From: Diploscapter coronatus | Taxonomy: Eukaryota > Nematoda > Chromadorea > Rhabditida > Rhabditidae | Direction of reading: 5' to 3' | DNA: 64,000 nucleotides | Assembly (NCBI GenBank): GCA_964036155.1 | Contig: OZ038422.1 | Coordinates: 41,253,201 to 41,317,200 of the forward strand | Part shown: piece by piece, positions 24,001 through 35,649 of the stretch | Layout of the letters: every line of letters begins with the position of its first letter | Numbering within the stretch: position 1 is the first letter of the stretch | Program-made: the position numbers and the translations under genes | The notes under the pieces: generated by a model | What the model was told of the DNA's origin: nothing | Databases searched by the model: none | Seen by the model: only the letters and a program-made list of their open reading frames with translations

Positions 24001-27000
24001 TGTTGAAGCTCAAAGAATTCCAACTATTAGATTCTCTAGCGGGGCTTTATAAAAGAAACATCTTAGAACGGCTGGTCACCTCTTCTCGAGGCATGTTCTC
24101 GGGGTCACACCGAGGTCGCCAAAATTCTGCTCCAACACCACGCTCGTATCGACGTATTTGATGACCAAGGAAGAACAGCCTTGCATTTAGCAGCTCTGAA
24201 TGGACATTTGCCCATCGTTCATCTGCTACTTCAGCATAAGGCTTTTGTGAACAGGCAAGATATTTCTTTATTCCTGTATTTATTTTCGGCCGAATATTGC
24301 ACGTAGCCAAATTACCATACTAATGCCCAGAGTATTCGAGCATTTTCCTATCAAACTTTCCGAAACTTATCAAATTTTTAGCAAGTCCAAGACCGGTGAA
24401 GCTCCATTGCACCTTTGCGCTATGAACGGACACGTCAAGGTCGTCAATGTGCTTGTACAAGATCATGGCGCCAGCTTAGAAGCAATTACCTTGGAAAATC
24501 AGGTAGCCCAATGCCAAATTGATCAAAAAGCTCCTTTTCAAGACGGCTCTCCACTTCGCTGCGAAGTACGGTCAGTTGGCTGTGTCTCAGACCTTGCTGG
24601 CTTTGGGAGCAAACCCGAATGCTCGAGACGACAAGGGTCAGACTCCACTTCATCTTTCTGCAGAGGTATGCCTGACTTTATCAGGAATTAGGTTTGCGGG
24701 AACTCTGTGAGTGATATCATTATCAGTGAGGTCCTATTCTTGAGTTTTAGGAGTTAAGAAATGATAATAACAATCTAGAACGACTACCCGGACGTGGTGA
24801 AGCTGTTCTTGAAGATGAAGCAGAATAACCGCGCTGTACTGACCGCTATAGATCACAACGGATTTACCTGCGCTCACATCGCTGCAATGAAGGTCTGAAA
24901 GATTGGCTTCATCGCAAAAATGCAACCTTCAGGGTTCCTTGGCTGTCGTTAAAGAATTGATGATGATCGACAAGGCTATGGTGATTCAGGCGAAGACCAA
25001 GACGATGGAGGTATCATGAATCAAGGACAAATAGATAAATAAATAAAAAATTAGGCCACTACCCTTCACATGGCTGCAGCAGGCGGTCACGCGAATATCG
25101 TCAAAATTCTACTGGAAAATGGCGCAAATCCTGAAGACGAAAATGCGGTATGCAAACAATTAAATACGGAAATATGTGGAAAAAAAGCGAAGCTTTATTG
25201 GAGAATAGAATATCTACGAAAATCACGTTTTTCTTGTGAAATCTCGAAGCTTATCAAATTTCTTTAGCATGGTATGACCGCTCTACATCTCGGCGCTAAG
25301 AACGGCTATGTTTCGATATTGGAGGCGTTTGATAAAGGCTTATGGAGACGGTGTTCGAGAAAGGTATGTGGTCAGAAAAATTCTTATAAAATTCGAAAAT
25401 TTCCTAACGAATAATATCTTTTATCAATTTAAAAATTTGACTAATTATTATTATTATTAAAACATTTTCATTGACACTTTATTGAATAGCGTTGGCGTTT
25501 TTCTTTCGGAATTATATGTTTGTGGATAGTTTGGTTGGGAACCAAATTCGAGGTTCTTTCGGAGTTTTTTCTTCTTATTTTCTGCCCGATTCGCTCTAGG
25601 GATTGCGCATAACCGCTTTGAAGTACATGGGTGACAGGCTGATATAGCCGCACGCGAGCGTCATCAGCACCAGCGGAACGCACATCAGAAACAGCGGCAG
25701 ACAGAAATACGCACAGAAGTAGTTGTTTTTCTGAAGCCCGCGCATTTTATATAACCATTTTATTGGTGCCAAATTTGGCGATCTACGCAAAATATCCATT
25801 TTAATTAGTTCCTCTTCAGAAAGAACTTTTCGACCTCATATTCGTAGATCAGGGCATAAAATAGTACAATTTTGCAAGAGAAACTATACTTAGTGTTGAT
25901 TTTTCGCAAAGGGAACTTCTTTTCAAGCTCATATTCATAACTAATTTTCGAATTGTCTTCTGTGCCAAATATCACGAAAAAACAAAGAAAATAAGATGAA
26001 TTGAATGGACATTTTAAAAGTCTATTTTCTCTAACCCCCGATTTCTGGCTTGGCGTCGGGTTTCGCAACGACGGCTTCTTCAAGGCGAAATATTAAAATC
26101 GAACAACGTCTTCAGACTGGACTGAACGCCCTTCACATCGCTGCTTACTATGGAAACTCGGACTTCGTGAACGAGATGCTTAAGCACGTTCCTGCGTCGA
26201 TTCGCTCTGAGCCACCGATCTATAACCATCATGTCGTCAAAGAGTTTGCTACAGAGGTACTGGAGCTCAAAATTTCCTAGGAAACGACGAAATTTAGTAC
26301 GGCTTCACACCGCTGCACTTGGCGTCTCAAAGTGGCCACGACTCTCTCGTTCGAATGCTTTTGAATCAGGGTGTACAAGTTGATGCTACCAGTACGACGA
26401 TGGTATGATGCCATTTCGAACCATCGCAATTTCATTACGGATCATTTAGAACGTGATACCTCTTCATCTAGCTGCTCAACAAGGCCACATCGCTGTCGTC
26501 GGTATGCTTCTGAGTAGATCCACTCAGCAACAGCATGCTAAGGCAAGTCAAAAGTCCTGAGCGGCCTCCTGTATTCCACACCCACTTTTTATTTTCCCTT
26601 ACTTTTCCACCTTACTCTTTCCTCGAAAACTGAGTGTAGAATGCAAAAGACCATCCTGAGTAAATTCCATTCAAACCCCTAATTTCAGGATTGGCGAGGT
26701 CGTACTCCTTTACACCTAGCGGCTCAAAATGGACACTACGAAATGGTCTCTCTGCTGATTGCCCAAGGATCGAATATCAACGTGATGGATCAGGTACCTG
26801 GAAAATGCATATAGGAAACCTTTGACAATTTTGCTATCCATCTAGAATGGCTGGACCGGCCTTCACTACGCCACAAAAGCAGGTCATTTGAACGTCATTC
26901 AACTTTTCATCAAGAGCTCTGCCGACGCGTTGGCTGAAACGAAGGAGGGCAAGGCAAGCCTAAACAAATTTCAGAGTTTTTCAGCTTACTTAAAGAATGA

Positions 27001-30000
27001 AATTTAGGTTCCGCTGTGTTTCGCCGCAGCTAACAACCATATCGAGTGCTTGAGGTATTTGCTACAGCAAAAGCATGACACCCATCTACTGATGGAGGAT
27101 AGGAAGTTCATTTTTGATCTGATGGTAGGAAAATCATGACTTTTCTTCGCCGTGACAGGAAATTTAGATTTGTGGCAAAGGTAATGACAACGAGCCTCTT
27201 CAAGAGTTCATCCTTCAAAGTCCTGCTCCAATAGACACGGCAGTCAAGTTGTCGGCCCTATATCGGTAAAAATAATATGTGCTCTGAAAAAGTGGCATTT
27301 CCCTTGCTGAGATTGACTGTTAGTGTATTGCTTCGTGTTGTATATGCCATTAGATAAATTTAATTAAAGACAAATTAGCCGAAATATATCGCCGAAATTT
27401 CAGAGATATGTCCGAGAAGGAGAAGGAACGAGCCAAGGACTTATCGAATGTAGCCGTGTTCTCCGAGAACATGGCTGTCGAATTGCTAGGAATAGCCGCT
27501 AGCGAATACAATGCTGCGATGCTACTAAAGGCGAAGGACAACAGAGGACGGCCTTTGTTGGATGTTCTTATTGAGAATCAGCAGGTAAGTACCGTCAATT
27601 ACCGATGACTTGAGACAAAATAAAGGTAAGAAATTTTGATGCACGGAGGTTAGCGCATTGTTTGCAAATGAGTAGACGACAATTCATTGATTCCTAAGAA
27701 ATAACTCTGACGACTACTTGTAGATACGCAATGCACACTTCGATATGTCGAATTTGCGCGTCGTTTATGTCGTTTCAAGTAATCGGTCATTGACAATGTT
27801 CGAAGCTTGAAATAAGTGAATCAAGCTTTAGACAAATTGATTAAGTTTCATCGTAGACTATGATAAAGTTATGAAATTCGCTAGAATTTCGTTAGCGTAT
27901 TGATAAAAAAAATAAATGTAAATAAAGCTTTAAGTTAATGATATGAATAACAAGAACGCTTTCAAACAAACAAAAAAAAATACGCAAATTCAGAAAGAAG
28001 TCGTGTCCTACGCCTCCGTGCAACGATATCTCACCGAAATTTGGACGGCCCGAGTTGACTGGTCTTTCGGTATAACAGAACGAAATAAATTCATCGAAGA
28101 ATCTCCTTTTTCAGGTAAAACATTAGCGTTTTCTCTCTTGGTTTTCATGTGCCCTCCTGCGTGGTTCTATTTCTCACTGCCATTGGATAGTCGGATAGGT
28201 AAGAACGAGAAGTTTTTTTTACCTAAAAACGATTTTTGAGGCGAAATTTTTTGAGTTTGAACGGAAAATCGATTTTTCGACTTGAAGCAGTTTTAGGCCG
28301 TGCGCCCATCATCAAGTTCGTCTGCCATATCGTCTCTCATGTGTACTTTGTGATTCTACTTACCGTCGTCGTCTTGAATATTACTCATAAAATGTACGAG
28401 TTTATCTAAAAGCGTCGGGAAAAATTTGCAAATTTGAGGTACGAAGTGACCTCAATCATTCCAAATCCTGTAGAGTGGCTCTTGCTATTGTGGTTATCGG
28501 GGAATCTCGTCTCCGAGCTGTCGACTGTCGGAGGTGGAAGTGGGCTGGGGATTGTTAAGGTAAAAAGAGTTTCGAAACAAAAAATCCTTTGAAGAAAGAA
28601 TTTAGAAAAAAAAAGAATTCTAGGTCTTAATCCTCGTTCTTTCCGCCGCAGCGATAGCGGTCCACGTTCTGGCCTTCCTTTTACCGGCAATATTTCTAAC
28701 GCATTATGACAACGACGAAAAACTACACTTCGCTAGGACTATGTTGTATTTGAAAGTAATTACTTTATACTTTTACCTAAAAAGAATAAGAAGTATTTAG
28801 AATCAGTTATTCGCGTTTGCCTTATTATTTGCTTTCGTTGAGTTTCTCGACTTCCTCACGGTGCACCATCTATTCGGGCCTTGGGCGATTATTATTCGGT
28901 TTTTATTCCACTTTCAGAAATATCTTTTTAATTGCATTCCAGAGACCTAATGTACGACTTAGCCCGATTTCTAGTCATTTTACTCTTATTCGTCGCAGGA
29001 TTCACACTCCATGTCACATCGATCTTTCAGGTATCATTCTTTCTCTGCATACTCGAAGAACTTTCTTTAGCCTGCTTACCAACCGGTAGACGAAGACTCT
29101 GCGGAGTTGATGAGATTGGCTTCTCCTGAACAAACCTTGGAAATGCTATTCTTCTCACTTTTCGGGTTAGTCGGAAGAAAATGTCTTCCGAAAAATGCCT
29201 TTCTTCAGATTGGTAGAACCAGACAGCATGCCTCCGCTGCATTTAGTGCCTGACTTTGCAAAAATCATCTTAAAATTGCTATTCGGTATCTACATGATGG
29301 TATGAAGTTATTTTAGTCTATTTTTGCCTTGACCAAATTTTAGGTCACTTTAATCGTGCTCATCAATCTACTGATTGCTATGATGTCTGACACGTATCAA
29401 CGTATTCAAGCCCAGTCTGATAAGGTAAAAATAGAAGTTCCCTAAATAATAAAAAAAAAAACAAGTTTTCGGACTTCGATTGTTAAAAGACTTGCAAAAA
29501 TTCCAGGAATGGAAATTCGGTCGAGCGATTTTGATCCGGCAGATGAACAAGCGTTCTGCCACTCCGTCACCCATAAACATGTTAACGAAGTTTATCATCG
29601 TGTGCAAAGTCGCTTGGAGGAATCGATGTAATTCGTAGACCTACTTTGCGGTCAATAAACTGCAATTTAGTGCGGGTGTGTACGCAGAAGGCTCAACACG
29701 ATCTGCGATTCGAGGAGAACATCGACGCATTCTCGATGGGCGGTGGTCAACAGGGCAGGACGAGTGGAGAGGATGGGCAAGGTATGCTTAAATTCAGAAG
29801 TGATTTTTGTCACCTTTTATGTTATTGACTAGTAGTGATCGCCGAATATTGTCTCTTTATTCACACTATCTCATAAAAGAAACTTTTGGAACTTATATTT
29901 AATTAATTAATTAATTGAGCTTTTTAATGGTAATAATATGATCGCTTCCTCGTCGAATTTGTTCAATATCATCGTCAACTAAACTGCGTTTCCATGACCG

Positions 30001-30198
30001 ATTTCTTGCACAACATATCTACCGCAAAAAAAACCTGCAATGCACATCATTTTAGATATGGAAGTCACCGGGGAGTTGGGCAAGTCTTCGGATTGGAACA
30101 TCGAAACCGTCATCGACTGGAAACGCATCGTCGCCCTGTACTACCAAATGACCGGAAAGTCCGAGGCCGCTGCCCACTTTGACACTCCAGAAGATTAA
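18050..30198 (+). CDS. trp-4: TRPN mechanotransduction channel (TRP-4/NOMPC)
   Basis: I joined 49 exons, all in phase, from the ATG at 18050 to the TAA at 30196-30198, giving about 1875 residues (Drosophila NOMPC about 1.6-1.8 thousand, C. elegans TRP-4 about 1.9 thousand). Key exons: 18050-18130, 18175-18281, 18597-18672, 18725-18853, 19493-19602, 19643-19750, 20071-20209, 20243-20329, 20374-20463, 20508-20606, 20705-20806, 21408-21669, 21931-22085, then on to 29507-29627, 29671-29781 and 30056-30198. The order is a polar N-terminus, about 29 ankyrin repeats (20.5-27.1 kb, e.g. TPLHLAAQNGH-type units), a linker with EKERAKDL and the SYASVQRYLTEIWTARVDW motif, six helices, pore segment EMLFFSLFG, NLLIAMMSDTYQRIQAQSD, then the TRP box EWKFGRA. 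The ankyrin spring tethers the channel to microtubules and gates it by force in mechanosensory neurons. AATAAA is at 30262. Introns 24255, 26543 and 26954 start with GC. Confidence 0.95.
21692..21904 (+). mobile_element. Family A miniature element, copy 2 (TRPN intron)
   Basis: ATTGTCAAATGATCGATTACTTGAGA on the left and TCTCAAATAACTGGTCATTTACAAT on the right are inverted repeats. The interior AGTGCATTGCGTAATATCAAA and TAGTCGTCAAGGTCAT match copies 1 and 4. It makes up 213 of the 261 nt of intron 21670-21930. Confidence 0.85.
23347..23371. repeat. Poly(T) tract in a TRPN intron
   Basis: A run of about 25 T just before the polypyrimidine tract of the acceptor at 23388. Confidence 0.9.
25596..25799 (-). 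CDS. Small membrane protein nested antisense in a TRPN intron
   Basis: A single-exon frame of 67 residues on the minus strand, inside the 752-nt TRPN intron 25364-26115. The start is AAAATGG at 25799, a good initiation context. It has a basic N-terminal half (MDILRRSPNLAPIKWLYKMR), one long membrane helix (FCLPLFLMCVPLVLMTLACG) and a short tail ending MYFKAVMRNP. Codon choice is richer in G and C at third positions than the surrounding intron, and a minus-strand AATAAA lies about 110 nt downstream (near 25480). The ending SPMYFKAVMR faintly recalls the FYPIYFRPLMR ending of small mitochondrial assembly proteins of the SMIM20 type, but this is a guess. It could also be a retrocopy. Confidence 0.5.
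   Translation of the reverse strand: MDILRRSPNLAPIKWLYKMRGLQKNNYFCAYFCLPLFLMCVPLVLMTLACGYISLSPMYFKAVMRNP
26563..26668 (+). mobile_element. Family C miniature element, copy 3 (TRPN intron)
   Basis: GGCCTCCTGTATTCCACACCCACTTTT on the left and AAAACTGAGTGTAGAATGCAAAAGACC on the right. It fills most of the GC-AG intron 26543-26688. Confidence 0.65.
27592..27797 (-). mobile_element. Family A miniature element, copy 3, reversed (TRPN intron)
   Basis: The reverse complement aligns with copies 1, 2 and 4 (ATTGTCAATGACCGATTACTTGA at the left end, with ATGCACA and GACTACTTGTAGATACGCAATG in the interior). It begins 7 nt after the splice donor at 27585. Confidence 0.75.
29899..29918. repeat. (AATT)n microsatellite
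   Basis: Five AATT units in the last TRPN intron. Confidence 0.85.
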
Positions 30199-30273
30199 AC
30201 TCATAGATATTTTTTATATAAATTTATTGAAATCTATTTGTTAATTTATATGAAATCTCCAAATAAATCCATA
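30199..30273. terminator. Convergent, overlapping 3' ends of TRPN and the SLC17 gene
   Basis: Only 75 bp separate the two stop codons. The plus-strand AATAAA of TRPN is at 30262-30267, next to the SLC17 stop. The minus-strand AATAAA of the SLC17 gene is at about 30228-30223, next to the TRPN stop. Cleavage 10-30 nt beyond each signal makes the two mRNAs complementary at their 3' ends. Confidence 0.7.
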
Positions 30274-33200
30274 TCAAAGACTATTCTTCTCCTCGACTTC
30301 GTCTATGCTGTAGATCACATCGTTTTCCAGGTCTTCCAGCTTTAAGCCTGCTCCGGGAGCGGCTTCGTCATCCTTGTAGGACACTCGAGACGGCTTCTTG
30401 GGCCTAAGATAAACTAAAATAGGTCAAATTTTGCGTCATCTGAAAGCCTATGGTTGATATACGCAAATCTGGGAGGCGAGTGGTGCAGTTATTTTTAGTT
30501 GTTAGAAAATCGAGAAATAGCACGTAAAAAAGAGAGAGATTGACTTAAAATCATTTTTTATTCCCTCATTTTCGACCTCCAAGATTTTTGACCTTAACAA
30601 TAAAAATATCGAAATTTTCTGTCGAAGCAAAAACCCTCTAAATAAGTATTTTAGGAACATTTACCTAGGATCGATAGGCCCTTCATCAAGCAACCTCTGA
30701 TTGTGCATTTGTACGCTGATCTGTCGTGAAGAAGAAGCGTTTCCATCGTCCTGATTTGTAGATGAAAGTCGTAACGACGCGCACGCTGATGCTGGCTCGC
30801 CCCAGGATTCGGTTTCTCCTAAACATTTCTATCATAATCTTGAAACTTGCATATTTCTTAAGACACACACACTCTCGCGTCGTTCACTGTATTAAATTTC
30901 ACTATTTGTAGGCAATTACTGAATGGCGGAGTTCTATGGCTAGAGATAAGCAAGAGAATGAAGTTTGAAAGAAATAGTGTGGAAAAGACACACTCCGCCA
31001 TTAAGTAGCCGACCTATTTACACTACCTAATCATTTGATAGCATACACAAAGTGACTGCAAAGAATAATAAGCGCAGATGATTCCTCACCGTGTCCAAAC
31101 ATCTGGAAGATCAACCCAGTCACTGCTAACACTCCCGCTAGCATATAGAAGACGTACTTCCAGGAGTAGACCGACGGACTATTGGTTATATAGCCGATAA
31201 CGTATGGAGATAATGTCGATGCCGCCATACCGTAGAGTTGGGCGTAAGATGAAATGAAAGCAGTAAACTGCAAATACAAGATAAGTCCTACGAAATTCGA
31301 ATTATTAAAAAAAAAATAATAATAACAATCTGAGCAATTCTACACGTACTTCAGGTGCAACCGACACCAAAGCCGTATTGTACCCGGGAACATACGCCGA
31401 AAACAACCCCATCGAGCAGGAAATCAGCAGAGTCGTCAAAAATCCTCGTAACGACAAAGACCAGGTCCATCTCGAATAGACCACCGCGACCCCGAGCATG
31501 CATAGCGCTGTTCCAAAGCTAGCTAAATTTAGCTTTAATTATTGCCAATGACCGAAACTTGAGAGGCGAAATAAATAGTGCACGAAATGCGCGAATACGC
31601 AAAATGTGCATTTCGTATGCACAAATAGTCGTCAACCTCATTTTTTAATATGATATAATAACGTAAAGTCCGCTGCAAACAGCGCGCTAATTCTCGCACG
31701 TAAAAAATCCGTGTCATTTACTTCGTCTCAAGTAATCGACCACTGACAATACACATTTTAAATTGATCTATACCGATGTTATTCGAAATCTTGGTGATCA
31801 AATTCGTCGAGTAGTTTCTTCGTTTCAGTGAATCTGCGATAGAGGCGAACAACAGCTTGGTGATTATTTGAACGATGAAAGGAACTGCGGACCATATTCC
31901 GTTCTATCGTATTTTTGCAATTTAGTATATGTTAAATTCACTTACATTGATCATGTTCAATTTCATGACATTTTGATAGAACTTGGGTAGATAGGTGATA
32001 AGAGCCACGAAGATGTAGGAGTGTGCGAAGGAGCAGCAACAAATGGCAAAGACGCATCCGTTGGTGAGGATCGAAAATGATTTACTTACGATATAACTAG
32101 ATATTAAAGCGACTTATGATAATCCCGCATCAAATAAATCAAATTCATTGGAGAATATGGCGACTTTTGAATCTTATTAAAATCGCCGCTGTCATTAACG
32201 CCACCTTGCAGCAGAATTTCTACGGATAAATTTACCGTTTTATAAGGAGTCGGTCTAACGATCGTATTGGCTCTCTGTCGTCGTCGTTTTCCTTGAATGT
32301 ACTCCAATTCAGTCGCAGTGATGTAATTCGAATAGCGTGGCTTGTTCTCAGCACGAATTTGCCAGACGACCAAAAACAGAAATCCGAGGATTCCTATGCT
32401 AAGAATCATCATATCTAAGGTCTCGTATATTCTTATTTACTTCTAGCTAGAGGAAAAGTTAGAGCTGATTACAATCCGGTTTTGTCAACTATCAATGGTT
32501 TCATCAATTCTAAACGTACCTGATGCTATGAACGAGAACGGCCATCCTCCGAACCAAGGAAGTTCAGATAAGTACGCTGTGAAGAACATAGCCAGCGCTA
32601 TTCCCATCTGGTTCCCTAAAATTAGGAGCGTCGAATTGAGTGGTTCCCAATCAAAATGTACCTATTGTGAAGATCGCCATAGCAGTACTCTTTTCGGATA
32701 ATGGGAACCAAGTTGAGATTATTTGGGAACATGCTGGTATCGTGACACCTAAACGTTTGAATCTATAATTTTTGCTGGACCAAAAATACCAAATCCCAAT
32801 CCCATTACAGCCCTAACTATCGCTATCCAGTAATAGGACCTCAGGAAAATCGCTACGAAAGGAGTCAACAAAGATCCGATGATGTTTATGATCAAGGCTA
32901 TTGTTATCGTGTTCTTCGCTCCTAGCCTGCAATTTCATTGAAACTCCAGATTTTCCAAAGTATTTACTTTTTGCACAGGTAATTCGTGATGAAAAGCGCC
33001 AGGAAGGCAGTGACATAAAACGTTGTGAAAATCTGGGCCTGCTGATCGGGCGTCCAGTCATTTTTGTACTGAAACGTCGAATTTTCAAGGGCTTAGAATT
33101 TTTGATTGACCTTATCCGGTTTCACTGGTATCTGTCCATGGTTCATAGTGGTGTTCTCTCTGAATACCATCGAATGTTGCCACTTTTGGTAAATGCTTCT

Positions 33201-33319
33201 TTACCTGACCATAGCTACCATGGCCATACTGAGTGACGAGCGCATGATGCTGAATATGGTCATCACTAAACTTGTCAGTAGAGCGGTTTGTAAGCGTATT
33301 GATGAGAAACTCCATAGCG
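30274..33319 (-). CDS. SLC17-family anion/glutamate-type transporter (major facilitator), 5' end not found
   Basis: Minus strand, 13 exons traced: 33319-33205, 33159-33111, 33068-32968, 32926-32790, 32748-32662, 32615-32520, 32414-about 32236, about 32070-31946, 31903-31774, 31522-31350, 31267-31090, 30818-30665, 30403-30274. Helix 1 is followed by RSSLSMAMVAMV, in the place of the NLSVAIVAM motif of SLC17 proteins. Then come YKNDWTPDQQAQIFTTFYV, IVRAVMGLGFGVTIPACSQI, a central loop, ILTNGCVFAICCCSFAHSYI, NGIWSAVPFIVQI, and the last helices ending LIFQMFGHGETESWGE; the C-terminal tail is polar and acidic. This is the sialin/vesicular glutamate/phosphate-type subfamily; the substrate cannot be told. 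The first coding exon lies above 33.32 kb. The joint 32236/32070 has no clean splice phase in my reading. Family A and B elements sit in its introns. Confidence 0.88.
30470..30612 (+). mobile_element. Family B miniature element, copy 3 (SLC17 intron)
   Basis: GGCGAGTGGTGCAGTTATTTTTAG, then GAAATAGCACGTAAAAAAGAG, and a right part CTCATTTTCGACCTCCAAGATTTT. Diverged from copies 1, 2 and 4 but clearly alignable. It lies between the last two coding exons of the SLC17 gene. Confidence 0.7.
31541..31750 (+). mobile_element. Family A miniature element, copy 4 (SLC17 intron)
   Basis: Clear ends ATTGCCAATGACCGAAACTTGAGA and TCTCAAGTAATCGACCACTGACAAT, inverted to each other. The interior GAAATAAATAGTGCACGAAAT and AATAGTCGTCAACCTCAT match copy 2. 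It ends 18 nt from the exon boundary at 31522. Confidence 0.85.
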
Positions 33320-34860
33320 CTGAAAATCTTTAATATTAAACGGTCATAGTTATCTGAAAAAACGATATAAAATACTTATAACTTTTTCCTAAATTTATAT
33401 TTTTAGAATAAAGAGGTCGTATGGCATGATTTATAGTTAAATTTTTAGTATCGTCATTCTTCCTGTTGTTTATCAAGACTTCGGGCCTGTCAGTTTACAG
33501 TCAAGTATTAATTATTTCGAAAATCGAATAATGATTAAGTTAAGCTTCTGTTTTAATGTTTCGTTGTATGAGTCCACTCTCTGGCTTATCGCGTACAACA
33601 GAAATTCGAAGGTTCTGATTTCCTTTCTTCTCTCAAATTTTAGAAGTCTTTCCAAACGGACGAATAAATGCCTTGGGCAAACAAAAAACGGAAGTCTTTT
33701 GTATTTTATATCTGATTGAAAACGGTCTAACATGTAATAATAATAATAATAAAATCCAAAGTAAAAATATTTCTACCCTTTATTATACTTGAAAATAAAA
33801 TTTACCCGAGTGAAAAAGTCTAAATTACTAACGTAAAGGTTTGTTCCGAATAACCTCTAGAGGTACTGGCATAATGCATTGGTGGGACATCGAAAATCAA
33901 TTTAGAAGACAAGTTCTAGAAATTCCAGCCTTAAAACTTGGAAATGAAAATTCTAATCTTCGCTCCCGCGAAATTGTATTTTTGTTTGTAGTTTAGAAGA
34001 AAAAACCCACCTTTTATGGTAAACAGCGATTCTTGAGTAATGTGATGCGCCGTCAGGTTGAAGTTAGAACGGTGATGAAAAATAGGCAAGTGGGAGGAGA
34101 ATAGAGAACAAAGAAACGAGGAGCAAGAAGGAAACAGAAAATGGGCTTATCACGAATGTTAGTGGTGCTTCGAGTCGGGAAAGAGCAGACCGTCTACACT
34201 CCTTCACCGTCACTTTGCATGCTGCCTTTTATCAGAGCTATCAGTGATAGTAATGGCTCAAGTGATGCATAATAAAACGTTTTGTCGACACATGCAATCG
34301 AATTACATGACGTAAGTCGGAATTAACATTTTTAAATTGCTGTAGTTTTCGTCATTCTTTTAGCTCTTCTGATTTCAGATCTTGATTCAGAAGAGTCGAT
34401 TTACTATAGAATTTTTCCTATCTATTTTTATACTCATGCTTCTGAAAGTTAGTAAACTTTCTTGGAATGATTGTTTTTTTTAAATTTTTGTGAAGAAACT
34501 AGAAATTGAGGCACACTGAATTTTTATCCATGAATAATAAAGACGTTGAAATTTTCACATAAACACCAATGATGATAAAAATAAATAAATAAGAAGACAC
34601 TTGAGGATTTACAATAGGAAGTGGATAGTATGGAGAAGAATAGGATATATCAGAAGGGAGAAAAGGCATACCAAGAATAGAAAGAAAGATTACTTTACAC
34701 AAAATTGGTATACCAAATCAGGAAAGGGGGGAGGGTAGGTTGACCAATTTTCGAAAAGAAAGCACTATCCAAAAATGGCGCACCTAAGCAGGAAGGAATA
34801 AAGAAAAGGAAGATTACGGTATCAGAATGGGGTTACGGTAATCCCGAAAAAGCCGGCTGC
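33320..34860. other. Intergenic/upstream of the SLC17 gene
   Basis: AT-rich. It should contain the first exon and promoter of the SLC17 gene, but I could not identify them. The frames at 33512-33733 and 34499-34702 (minus) have no recognisable features. Confidence 0.4.
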
Positions 34861-35644
34861 TCACATTTTGAGAGGGTCGATTTTGGCGACTTTTTTTACG
34901 TTCGCAGCTTTGGCTGCGTCCTCTTCAGCCTGCAAATAAACAAAATAAGTGATTTCTTTCCTCAACTTTAAATTTGTGTTTATTTATGGCTATCTGAAAA
35001 CCGCATGACACACATGACCTCATGATGTGTGAAATAGTGTAGGGTTTTGGGTGGTAGGCTTTCTTTCCCACACTATTTTGCATGTCATGAGGTTATGCGA
35101 TTTTCAAGTTGCCTATTTTCTCATTCTTTTAAAATTTCATCTTTCTCCAACCTTTTTCGCGGACGCCTTTTCCTGTTTGATACGCATCGCCTCGGCATCG
35201 CGTTCGAGGCGTTTTTCCGTCGTCATGCCCTGAATTTTTCACTTAAATAAAAAACTGATTTAAAAAATAAAAGTGAAAAATAAATTTTAAAAATAGTCAA
35301 ATAATTACCGCATTTCCATCCTTGCCGTTCGCGCCGGCCTTTTTCTTCATCTCCTGCTGCTTTTTGAGGTTCTTCTCGCGAGCCAGGTCACGTTGATTTC
35401 CACCTGAACATTTTATCTTTATTTTCATTTTTAAACCCAAAAGAAGATACTTATTAAGGCTATTTTCAGTCATTTTGGCATTAAAAATCTTGAAACATAA
35501 AACTATCTTTTTACCATTTTTGAAGGAAAATGATATTAGTTTCAAGATTTAGCAAGTCCAAGTTATGTTTACTTCTTTTTGCAATAGAGCAGCTTGGTTA
35601 GCTTTTCCTGCAAATCAATATTTCCAAAATTCCTTACGAGTCAT
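34861..35644 (-). CDS. moag-4: MOAG-4/SERF amyloid-modifier protein
   Basis: Minus strand, four exons: 35644-35638 (only ATGACTC), 35403-35309, 35229-35152, 34929-34861. They total 83 codons with the stop, so 82 residues, the length I recall for C. elegans MOAG-4. It opens MTRGNQRDLAREKNLKKQQE, the SERF signature, continues with RLERDAEAMRIKQEKASAKK and ends VKKVAKIDPLKM, like nematode homologues. The protein is small, very basic and highly charged, without a fold, and in animals promotes aggregation of amyloid-forming proteins by binding their early forms. All three introns have good GT-AG sites. The third (34930-35151) is largely a family E hairpin element. First-exon identification rests on the 7-nt coding part being in phase with the SERF motif. 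Confidence 0.95.
34985..35115 (+). mobile_element. Family E hairpin element, copy 2 (moag-4 intron)
   Basis: GGCTATCTGAAAACCGCATG and GACCTCATGATGTGTGAAATAGTGTAGG on the left are inverted on the right (CCCACACTATTTTGCATGTCATGAGGTTATGCGATTTTCAAGTTGCC), giving a near-perfect hairpin. The core is shared with the element at 7.0 kb. Confidence 0.7.
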
Positions 35645-35649
35645 GTTTC

